Assembly: GCF_005518285.1 (NCBI RefSeq)
Contig: NZ_SJDU01000059.1
Span: forward strand, 1-9,212
DNA from: Brachyspira catarrhinii
Lineage (GTDB): Bacteria; Spirochaetota; Brachyspiria; Brachyspirales; Brachyspiraceae
Direction: 5' to 3'
Length of the DNA: 9,212 nt
In this document: positions 1 through 6,320 of the stretch, piece by piece
Numbering within the stretch: position 1 is the first letter of the stretch
Layout of the letters: every line of letters begins with the position of its first letter
Program-made: the position numbers and the translations under genes
Notes under the pieces: model-generated
What the model saw: only the letters and a program-made list of their open reading frames with translations
What the model was told of the DNA's origin: nothing
Databases searched by the model: none

Positions 1-24
1 TAATTTAATAATTTAATAATTTAA
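1..24. repeat. Three perfect tandem copies of the 8-bp unit TAATTTAA
   Basis: Three uninterrupted 8-bp copies occupy the first 24 bases and end 15 bases before the start codon at 40. The array begins at the window edge, so more copies may lie to the left. It falls where the promoter or 5' leader of the downstream barrel gene should be. A change in copy number would alter promoter spacing or leader length. Whether the number actually varies cannot be seen from one sequence, and AT-rich genomes produce such arrays by chance. Confidence 0.75.
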
Positions 25-39
25 CGATAATTAGAGAAA

Positions 40-1338
40 ATGATTAAATCTAAATTGATAAAGTTAATTATATTTTTTATAATCGGCGTAAATCTTTATT
101 CGCAAGGTTTTATTTCGTTCCCGACTCCGAAAAATTATGACGAATTTTTGAAAATCTATTTGAAAAACGAGGGACTTTATACAAATCTTTCGGACGAGAC
201 GATAAGCAATTTAACTTCAAATATTCAAATAGAAAATTTATTTCAGCAATGGAAAGGAACTTTAAGTTTTGGAGAGATTTTGGCGATTGCAAGAGACCCT
301 GCAAAAATGCTTGATACCGAAACTAACGAAAACCTTATACTTATATTCGGAACTACAATGGGTTTTTTGGAAGCGGCGAGTATGCAACTTGAAACCACGC
401 AATTAATAGCGAATTCTCTAAAAAGTAAAATTTCTTTCAACGCAAACTCTGGAAACAATAACGGGCTTTTAATTCCTATGCATACGCCAATAGGAAGTTT
501 TGGAGTAAATCTTTATGTCGACACTCCGATTTTCGATATTCAAAGAGCGGTAACTTATCCCGTTATCGCCGAAACGGAAGAAAAAGAATATGACGAGATA
601 AGCGATTATAAATCTATATCCGACGCGGTAAAATATGTTCCAATTCCGCATTTAAACGCTTATTTTCAAATTAATTTCGGACCTTTTCCAATGTCGCTTA
701 CTTTAAGAGGCGGAGGAGCTTTCGGTTTTAAGGATTTATTTGCAAAAGTAATAAACGATGTGGAAGTGGAGGCAATAGGTTATAATTTCGGAGTTTCGCT
801 TAAAACTTTTTTATTTAGAACAAAATATTTCTTCGGAGATTTTAGAGCGGATTTTAATTTTGAAGAAAGTAAAATAGGTTTAGCCGTAAAGAAAAGATAC
901 GTTTATGTTCCGATAAGATTAGGTTATGACGGAGGCACGGACACGGGAGTCGTATTTAACGGAAACGCTTTTTTAGAATCGAAATGGAAAGCTTACGCGA
1001 TTAGTCCAAAAATAGTATTCGGCTTAAAAATCAAAGAAAAAATTCCCGTAATTCAATATTTTTCGTCTTATTTCTCGCTCGGAGCGGATATAACTTACGG
1101 AATAATCGACTCGCAAATAGGAATAAACGGAATCGGAAGCTACGCGAATATACAAGGGCATACTTTGGAGATTAGCGATTTAAATGTGCCGACTTCTTTC
1201 GATAAAAGGGATTTTTGGCATTACGATATGAGAGTGGGCTTTCATGTGGATATATTTTTTCAATCGTTTTCTGTGGAATATTCCATTTTTAGCAAACAGT
1301 TCGCCTTTCAAGTAATCCCAATAAATATAAGGTTTTAA
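40..1338 (+). CDS. Exported, probably outer-membrane beta-barrel protein of unknown function
   Basis: This is a 432-residue protein that I cannot assign to a named family. Residues 1-22 form a signal peptide: a basic start (MIKSKLIK), a hydrophobic core (LIIFFIIGV) and a likely cleavage near LYSQ/G. There is no lipobox Cys. Residues about 30-130 look mostly helical and soluble. From about residue 150 the chain alternates polar and hydrophobic residues, with many Gly and aromatic residues (for example LTLRGGGAFGF, VYVPIRLGYDGG), as in transmembrane beta strands. It ends in INIRF, with the terminal Phe typical of BAM-recognised outer-membrane proteins. The start at 40 is supported by the signal peptide, although the ribosome site (AGAG, 33-36) is weak and close. 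The OmpA-type lipoprotein gene follows after 2 nt, so the two are probably co-expressed. Outer-membrane location is inferred; function is unknown. Confidence 0.8.
   Translation: MIKSKLIKLIIFFIIGVNLYSQGFISFPTPKNYDEFLKIYLKNEGLYTNLSDETISNLTSNIQIENLFQQWKGTLSFGEILAIARDPAKMLDTETNENLILIFGTTMGFLEAASMQLETTQLIANSLKSKISFNANSGNNNGLLIPMHTPIGSFGVNLYVDTPIFDIQRAVTYPVIAETEEKEYDEISDYKSISDAVKYVPIPHLNAYFQINFGPFPMSLTLRGGGAFGFKDLFAKVINDVEVEAIGYNFGVSLKTFLFRTKYFFGDFRADFNFEESKIGLAVKKRYVYVPIRLGYDGGTDTGVVFNGNAFLESKWKAYAISPKIVFGLKIKEKIPVIQYFSSYFSLGADITYGIIDSQIGINGIGSYANIQGHTLEISDLNVPTSFDKRDFWHYDMRVGFHVDIFFQSFSVEYSIFSKQFAFQVIPINIRF
1328..1332 (+). promoter_or_regulatory. Ribosome binding site of the OmpA-type lipoprotein, inside the upstream gene
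   Basis: TAAGG lies 8 nt before the ATG at 1341 and within the last codons of the barrel gene, whose stop codon (1336-1338) sits between this site and the next start. Ribosomes finishing the first gene are thus positioned to begin the second, which suggests translational coupling. Confidence 0.6.
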
Positions 1339-1340
1339 TT

Positions 1341-1946
1341 ATGAGAAAGAAAATAATATTTTTTATATTTTTTGTAATTGAGGCTTTTTATTTAGTTTCA
1401 TGCATCAGACTTTTTACTCCAGAAGAGAGATTGCGTTTTAGGAGAAAACCAAAGAAGGAATGCGAATATAATTTTATAATCGAAGAAAATCAAAAAATTA
1501 ATTTGCTTAAGCAAGATATAGGAAATTTGATATTATTTGAAAACGAGATATATTACGATATAGGCGAGACGCAATATAAAAATAACGATACTTATAATTA
1601 TATATTAAACGAAGTAATTAATTTTATGCAAAATAATCAAAACGCGATATTGATTATAGAAGGACATGCCGACACTTTGGCTTATAAAAGTAAAAAAGTC
1701 AATTATATGATTTCCGTAAATAGAGCTTTGATAGCGAAAGATTATATAATAAAATATATAGACGAAGAGAGAGTAAAAACTTACGCTTATAGCGACTTAA
1801 AGCCGAGATACGACACAAATACCGACAGAAATAGAAGAGTTGACTTTATAGCTCTTAAATGTATGCAAGAATTTGAAGAATACGATAATTTTTATTCAAA
1901 TTATATGACAGATTTTTTAATTGAAATCGGCATAACGAATAGATAA
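1341..1946 (+). CDS. OmpA-family peptidoglycan-binding lipoprotein
   Basis: This 201-residue protein begins with a lipoprotein signal peptide: MRKK, a hydrophobic stretch, then the lipobox LVSC with lipidated Cys21. After a basic linker (about 22-45), residues about 68-170 form an OmpA C-terminal-like domain. Its landmarks are EGHAD (107-111), SVNRA (125-129) and DRNRRVDF (162-169). In characterised OmpA domains the Asp of GHxD and the Arg of the RA motif bind the diaminopimelate of peptidoglycan. Here these correspond to Asp111 and Arg128, so binding should be retained. The spacing between them is 17 residues, whereas I recall 15 in Acinetobacter OmpA, implying a slightly longer loop. The usual glycine-rich GxGExxP stretch is replaced by AYSDLKP. 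A roughly 30-residue acidic, aromatic tail follows the domain. The likely role is anchoring the envelope to the cell wall, perhaps with the barrel protein encoded just upstream. Confidence 0.87.
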   Translation: MRKKIIFFIFFVIEAFYLVSCIRLFTPEERLRFRRKPKKECEYNFIIEENQKINLLKQDIGNLILFENEIYYDIGETQYKNNDTYNYILNEVINFMQNNQNAILIIEGHADTLAYKSKKVNYMISVNRALIAKDYIIKYIDEERVKTYAYSDLKPRYDTNTDRNRRVDFIALKCMQEFEEYDNFYSNYMTDFLIEIGITNR

Positions 1947-2002
1947 TTTTTAATATTTTATTTATTTTTTACAATAGATTGTTTCACCATATATTTTTAA
2001 TA

Positions 2003-2138
2003 GTCATTACGAGGACTTAAAAAGTCCGCGACAAAGTCGGGCAGACGCCAAGTAATCCAAAATTAATGAAATTTTATTTTAAAATCGATTTTATTAATAG
2101 TGGATTGCTTCGATTTGTAAAACAAATCTCGCAATGAC
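2003..2138. repeat. 136-bp palindromic repeat element (MITE- or REP-like)
   Basis: The ends are inverted repeats: GTCATTACGAG (2003-2013) against CTCGCAATGAC (2128-2138), 10 of 11 paired. An inner pair, AGTAATCCA (2051-2059) and TGGATTGCT (2101-2109), matches at 8 of 9, and the centre is also self-complementary (2062-2071 with 2089-2098, 9 of 10). Each arm carries its own small hairpin with an AAA loop: GGACTT/AAGTCC at 2013-2027 and GATTTGT/ACAAATC at 2112-2128. The left arm has a further one at 2029-2039 (CGAC/GTCG). The terminal sequence resembles the GTCATTGCGAG...GCAATCCA palindromic repeats I recall in many bacterial genomes. No coding capacity and no clear target-site duplication are visible. 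The element sits between two convergent genes. Confidence 0.75.
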
Positions 2139-2148
2139 CAAACAAAAT

Positions 2149-2186
2149 AAAAACGGCTCACACTATTTAAGTATAAACCGTTTTTT
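2149..2186. terminator. Bidirectional rho-independent terminator
   Basis: An 8-bp stem, AAAAACGG (2149-2156) with CCGTTTTT (2178-2185), encloses a 21-nt loop. On the plus strand the stem runs into six T (2181-2186). On the minus strand it runs into TTTTTATTTTG. It lies between the convergent OmpA-lipoprotein gene (stop at 1946) and the barrel gene (stop at 2218), so it can end transcripts from both sides. The GC core is only 3 bp, making it a modest terminator by stem strength. Confidence 0.65.
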
Positions 2187-2217
2187 GAATGCGTGAATTA
2201 TATTATAATCAAAAAAT

Positions 2218-2952
2218 TTAGAATCTTATAGTTATGCCCAATCTTGGCAAAGCTAACATTCTTATATTTCTTAATGTGTTAATTTTCAATTTTTTAAGGT
2301 CTTCTTCGGTTTCAAATTGAGTAATTTTTGAAAAATCATTAGCCCAAGGAACGACATAATAACCGACATCGAATAAAGAAATATCTATGCCGACTTGAAC
2401 GGGCCAATTAGCGCCTCTTTTAGGGAATAATTGTATTCTCCATCCCAATTCGAGAGACAAATAAAGTCCTCCATGCGAGCGCAATTCCGTTCCTCCGAAT
2501 CTTGGAGATAAGAAGAATCCAAAAGGAGCTTTTCTGAAAAAGAAAAATTTAACGTTTATAGCCCAAGGGACAGTGTGAAAACTCACTTTATTATCAGCCA
2601 TTTGAAATTGTCCGACTGAAAATCCTATATCGAGTCCGACCGTCATAAAATCGAGCGGAGCGAAATCATAACTGAATCCCAATCCAAAAGCCCAATGTTT
2701 TTTCTTCATATCTTTTCCCGTAAGGTCGGCGTCCCCTGCAATCAACATATCTTCTATGGGAAGAACATCCGAACCCGCGAGTCTGTCGAAAATCCCCGCC
2801 CATAAAGTGGGACCGAAGTTTAGCCCGAATAAACTTCTGCCATGCATATAATCCCAAGCGGCGTTTCCCGTTTTCTCTCCAATATTCTGTCCGAAAAGAT
2901 TAACCGAACAGAATAGCGTCAAAACCGTTAATAAATAAAAATATCGTTTCAT
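2218..2952 (-). CDS. Exported barrel-like protein of unknown function
   Basis: This 244-residue protein has a clear signal peptide (MKRYFYLLTVLTLFCSVNLFGQ, likely cut after the Gln or at FGQ/N). The mature part is rich in Gly and aromatic residues in alternating patterns (LFGLNFGPTLWAG, WAFGLGFSYDFAP, VGLDIGFSVGQF, FGFFLSPRFGG, LYLSLELGWRIQLF), as expected for a small outer-membrane beta barrel, and it ends in ITIRF with a terminal Phe. An in-frame ATG at 2976 would add eight residues (MIYRRVFI), but the strong ribosome site GGAGGG lies inside that extension, 8 nt before the ATG at 2952. The signal peptide also starts properly at 2952, so that start is preferred. The Cys in LFCSV is not followed by a convincing lipobox context. 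The gene is monocistronic between a two-way terminator and its own promoter. I do not recognise the family. Confidence 0.82.
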   Translation of the reverse strand: MKRYFYLLTVLTLFCSVNLFGQNIGEKTGNAAWDYMHGRSLFGLNFGPTLWAGIFDRLAGSDVLPIEDMLIAGDADLTGKDMKKKHWAFGLGFSYDFAPLDFMTVGLDIGFSVGQFQMADNKVSFHTVPWAINVKFFFFRKAPFGFFLSPRFGGTELRSHGGLYLSLELGWRIQLFPKRGANWPVQVGIDISLFDVGYYVVPWANDFSKITQFETEEDLKKLKINTLRNIRMLALPRLGITIRF

Positions 2953-2960
2953 AATAAATA

Positions 2961-2966
2961 CCCTCC
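2961..2966 (-). promoter_or_regulatory. Strong ribosome binding site that fixes the start at 2952
   Basis: On the minus strand the sequence is GGAGGG, 8 nt before the ATG at 2952. It is the best Shine-Dalgarno match in the window. It would be coding sequence if translation began at the upstream ATG (2976), which argues for the shorter protein. Confidence 0.8.
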
Positions 2967-2997
2967 GATAAATCATTAAATAATATTTCTACTTATA

Positions 2998-3025
2998 AGT
3001 ATAATCAATATTTTTTATTTTTCAA
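2998..3025 (-). promoter_or_regulatory. Sigma-70-type promoter for the minus-strand barrel gene
   Basis: Read on the minus strand, the -35 box TTGAAA (3025-3020) is separated by 16 nt from the -10 box TATACT (3003-2998), each 5 of 6 to consensus. The predicted start of transcription is near 2990, leaving about 40 nt of leader that includes the GGAGGG ribosome site. A perfect 10-bp palindrome, ACTTATAAGT (2991-3000), overlaps the end of the -10 box and the expected start site, so it could be an operator. In DNA this AT-rich it may also be coincidence. Confidence 0.6.
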
Positions 3026-3054
3026 GCGTTTTTATAATATTAAAAATCTATATT

Positions 3055-3083
3055 TTGACAATTCAGAATAATTAACATAATAT
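3055..3083 (+). promoter_or_regulatory. Sigma-70-type promoter for the RND transporter gene
   Basis: A perfect -35 box TTGACA (3055-3060) is followed by an ideal 17-nt spacer and a -10 box TAATAT (3078-3083, 4 of 6). TATATT at 3081 is an alternative -10 with 20-nt spacing. Transcription would begin near 3090, about 50 nt before the ATG at 3141. The promoter lies back to back with the minus-strand promoter, with about 30 nt between the two -35 boxes, so a regulator bound between them could affect both genes. Confidence 0.6.
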
Positions 3084-3140
3084 ATTTAAAACTTATTTAT
3101 ATTCTTATTCGTCTAAAATATAACGAGGTTTAAATATTAA

Positions 3141-6100
3141 ATGAAATCTTTTATAGGTTTGGTTGTAAAAAGACCAATCACAATAATTATGATAATAATA
3201 TCCGTTTTGATATTAGGATTGATAAGTTTGTCGCGTCTTTCAATCGATTCTATGCCGAATATGCAAATGCCTTATATAAGCGTTCATACGAGATATAGAA
3301 ACGCGGGACCAGAAGAGATAGAAAAATCGATTACAAAAATTGTGGAAGGAGCGGTTGCAACCGTTAATAATATAAAAAATATAACATCCTACTCGAGAGA
3401 AAATTCTTCCGATGTAATGGTGGAATTTAATTGGGGAGTCGATTTAAGAGAGGCAAGCGAAGATATAAGAGAGGCTTTGGAGAGAATATACGACTCGCTT
3501 CCCGATAACGCCGACAAACCTAATATAAGAAAATTCGCAACGGACGACACTTCTTTAATGGAGGTTGCAATTTACGGTTTGGAAGATAAAGCCTCTTTAT
3601 ATAATATAGCGGAAAATCAAATAGCCCCAAAAATCAAACAGGCTAAAGGAGTCGCTCAAGCCGAGACGAGAGGAGGATTAAAAAGGCAGATAAAAATTGA
3701 CGCAAATTTAAATAGACTGAAAGCTTATAATATAAATATAAATCAAATATCCGAAGCGCTCTCAAGAGACAATAATAATTTAGTAGGCGGGCAGGCTAAT
3801 CATGGTTTTTATAAATATACTATAAGAACGATGGGAGAGATAAAAAGCGTAGACGATATAAAAAATATTTCAGTCGCGTTAAAAACGAATAGTTACGGAG
3901 CGAAAGCGATAATAAAAGTTAGAGATTTGGCGGAAGTTTACGAAGGCTATGACGATGAAATTAATATAGTAAAAATAAACGGAGAAGAATCGGTTTCAAT
4001 AGCGGTAAATAAAGAATCTGGAGCGAATACGGTAGAAGTCGCAAATAATGTCAAAAAAAATTTGGAAGAATATAATTTTCCCGAAGGCGTGAATTACGAA
4101 ATAATGTTTAATACCGCGGACGGAATAAACGATGCTATTAAAGGAGTTTTATCTACCGCTTGGCAGGGCGGACTTTTTGCAATAATCGTTCTTATGATTT
4201 ATATGTGGAATTTAAGAAGCGTATCTGTAATTGCTATTTCGATTCCTCTGTCTATAATAATAACTTTTACTTTAATGTATTTTATGAATATCACTTTAAA
4301 TGTAATATCTCTTTCGGGGCTTGTTTTGGGAATAGGAATGATGGTAGATAATTCTATTGTCGTTTTGGAAAATATATTTTATTACAGAAACGAAGGCTAC
4401 GGAAAATATTCGAGCGCGATAAACGGAGCTTATAAAGTCTCTCTCGCAATAAGCGCGTCCACTTTTACTACAATAGCCGTGTTTCTTCCGTTTTTGTATA
4501 TAGAGGGAATGACGAGTCAAATGTTTAGAGATTTATGCATTACGGTTGCAATTTCTATGATAGCGTCTTTACTTGTAGCATTAACCGTAGTTCCAATGTT
4601 TGGGGCGAGACTCGTGAGCGCTAAAAAATCAAAAATATTTTACGGGCTTGAAATTATAATAAACAAATATATTCACTCGAATATAAATAATATATACAAT
4701 AAAATTCTTACTTTTTCTATAAAAAATAAAAAAATTATTTTGATTCCGTCAATTATATTCGTCATAATAGTTTTAATTTTGGGTTTAAAATTTATAGGCA
4801 AAGAAGGATTTCCAAGAACTGACGAAGGACAATTTATGATTATGGCGACAATGCCAATTGGAACGAAAAGCGAACAAACGGCATCTTTCGTATCGTTAAT
4901 GGAAAAAGACATTAAAGAAATAATCAAAAGTGATTTAAAAAGATTTCAATCGAGAATAAGAAGCGGAAGCGAATCGAGTTCGGCAAATATAAGAGTGGAA
5001 CTTAAAAACAAAAGCTACAGAAAAGTAAAAAATATAAACGAATATATAAATATTATAAGAGATAAACTTTCCGTGTATCCATGCACGATAAATATTTGGT
5101 CTTTAGGCTCTATGAGAGGAAATAGAGACAGAGGAGAATTTTTAAGAATAGAATTGCTCGGAGACGATTTGATTAAATCGGAAGAACTTGGAAACAGAAT
5201 TGTGAAAGAAGTTTCAAATATTAGCGCAGTAAAATATATTTGGCTCGAAGAAGACGACTCGAATAAAGAATTGCAAATATTCGTAAATAGAGATGTTGCG
5301 GCAAAAATGGGGCTTAAAGTAAACGATATCGCGAGAATAATAAATACGAGTTTCGCGGGTTCTACGGCGACAACGATAACGCCAGAAAATTCCGATTGGA
5401 CGGATATCGATGTGAATGTGCAACTTGAAAATTCGGATAAAGTAACTATTGAAGATGTTAAAAAAATAAGCGTTCCCGTAAACGGAGTTTTGATTCCTCT
5501 CTCTTCGATAGCCGATATAGTAAAAAGCTACGGTCCGAGAATGATAGAAAGAAAAGACAGAAAAAGAGTGACAACTGTTTACGCGAATATTGACGGAAAA
5601 CCTTTAAACGAAGTTATGACGGAAATTAAAGATAAAATGAATAATCAAATATTCGTTCCAGCGGGAATATCAATAAATTATGCGGGAGATTTTGAGGATA
5701 TGAACGAAGCCTTTAATCAGCTTATTTTGGCTTTGATTTTGGCTTTAGTTTTGGTTTACTCTATTATGGCGAGTCAATTCGAATCTTTTATCGCTCCTTT
5801 TATTATAGCTTTATCGGTCCCTTTCGGGCTTGCGGGTTCTTTAATCGCCTTGTTTATATCGAAAACGACTTTAAGCGCATACAGCGCGATTGGTTGCATA
5901 GTTTTAGTCGGAATAGTTGTAAATAACGGAATAGTTTTAATCGATTATATGAATCAAATTATGCGTGAAAAAAATATAAACGGAGATGCATCCGCGTTGG
6001 AATCGGGAAATAGAAGATTAAGACCAATTCTTATGACGACATTAACTACAATACTCGGAATACTTCCTATGGCTTTGGGTTCAGAGAGCGGAAACGAAAT

Positions 6101-6263
6101 GTATAAACCTTTGTCAATCGCTTTACTTGGCGGACTTTCAATATCGACAATATTTACTTTGATTATAGTTCCCACAATTTACGGAGCTATAAGAAATAAA
6201 ATTCCTCTTAAAGACTACGATAAAAAAGATTTTGAAAGTAAGAAAGATTTTATTAAATTATAA
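3141..6263 (+). CDS. RND-family inner-membrane efflux transporter (AcrB-like, HAE1-type)
   Basis: At 1040 residues this is a full-length RND pump, a proton-driven exporter acting from the inner membrane and periplasm as a trimer. The two-fold RND layout is visible: TM1 (about 12-31), a large periplasmic loop (32-340), TM2-TM6 (343-485), TM7 (about 530-551), a second large loop (552-860) and TM8-TM12 (861-1016). Family signatures include the start FIGLVVKRPIT, GLVLGIGMMVDNSIVVLEN around TM4, and MASQFESFIAPFIIALSVP at TM8-TM9. Relative to AcrB, the proton-relay pair Asp407/Asp408 is Asp403/Asn404 here, and Lys940 corresponds to Asn928 in GIVVNNGIV. From memory, this DN/NN pattern is common in a non-enterobacterial subgroup and does not suggest inactivity. 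The ATG at 3141 has GAGG at 3125-3128, a slightly long spacing. No adaptor or TolC-like gene adjoins it. Substrate is unknown (drugs, detergents, bile salts or lipids are possible). Confidence 0.93.
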   Translation: MKSFIGLVVKRPITIIMIIISVLILGLISLSRLSIDSMPNMQMPYISVHTRYRNAGPEEIEKSITKIVEGAVATVNNIKNITSYSRENSSDVMVEFNWGVDLREASEDIREALERIYDSLPDNADKPNIRKFATDDTSLMEVAIYGLEDKASLYNIAENQIAPKIKQAKGVAQAETRGGLKRQIKIDANLNRLKAYNININQISEALSRDNNNLVGGQANHGFYKYTIRTMGEIKSVDDIKNISVALKTNSYGAKAIIKVRDLAEVYEGYDDEINIVKINGEESVSIAVNKESGANTVEVANNVKKNLEEYNFPEGVNYEIMFNTADGINDAIKGVLSTAWQGGLFAIIVLMIYMWNLRSVSVIAISIPLSIIITFTLMYFMNITLNVISLSGLVLGIGMMVDNSIVVLENIFYYRNEGYGKYSSAINGAYKVSLAISASTFTTIAVFLPFLYIEGMTSQMFRDLCITVAISMIASLLVALTVVPMFGARLVSAKKSKIFYGLEIIINKYIHSNINNIYNKILTFSIKNKKIILIPSIIFVIIVLILGLKFIGKEGFPRTDEGQFMIMATMPIGTKSEQTASFVSLMEKDIKEIIKSDLKRFQSRIRSGSESSSANIRVELKNKSYRKVKNINEYINIIRDKLSVYPCTINIWSLGSMRGNRDRGEFLRIELLGDDLIKSEELGNRIVKEVSNISAVKYIWLEEDDSNKELQIFVNRDVAAKMGLKVNDIARIINTSFAGSTATTITPENSDWTDIDVNVQLENSDKVTIEDVKKISVPVNGVLIPLSSIADIVKSYGPRMIERKDRKRVTTVYANIDGKPLNEVMTEIKDKMNNQIFVPAGISINYAGDFEDMNEAFNQLILALILALVLVYSIMASQFESFIAPFIIALSVPFGLAGSLIALFISKTTLSAYSAIGCIVLVGIVVNNGIVLIDYMNQIMREKNINGDASALESGNRRLRPILMTTLTTILGILPMALGSESGNEMYKPLSIALLGGLSISTIFTLIIVPTIYGAIRNKIPLKDYDKKDFESKKDFIKL

Positions 6264-6298
6264 AAATAACCGCCTTACTAAAAAGAAGACGGTTATTT
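6264..6298. terminator. Bidirectional terminator between the RND gene and tctA
   Basis: A perfect 9-bp stem, AAATAACCG (6264-6272) with CGGTTATTT (6290-6298), begins directly after the RND stop codon. CTT (6274-6276) and AAG (6286-6288) can extend it after one mismatch. On the minus strand the stem is followed by TTTATAATTT, which suits the end of the tct operon. On the plus strand the T tract is only the TTATTT of the stem itself. The two genes converge here, so it probably serves both. Confidence 0.65.
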
Positions 6299-6320
6299 AA
6301 TAATTGATAGTTTATATAAT

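Noticed and set aside
1947..2217. Possible small gene or CRISPR-like array between the convergent genes
   Set aside because: There is no credible short frame with a ribosome site and no regularly spaced direct repeats. The structure is fully accounted for by the palindromic element and the terminator.
4341..4352. Asn404 as an inactivating lesion of the RND pump
   Set aside because: The surrounding motif is intact, and the Asp-Asn pair is, from memory, a common subgroup variant rather than a mutation in a decaying gene.
4673..4927. 84-codon minus-strand frame inside the RND gene
   Set aside because: Its hydrophobic look comes from the complement of TM7 and flanking codons; the plus-strand RND frame is intact and full length.
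5724..5759. 12-bp imperfect tandem repeat in the RND gene (encoding ILAL-ILAL-VLVY)
   Set aside because: It falls in TM8, where a run of Leu, Ile, Ala and Val codons is expected. The repeat is explained by low codon diversity in a hydrophobic helix.
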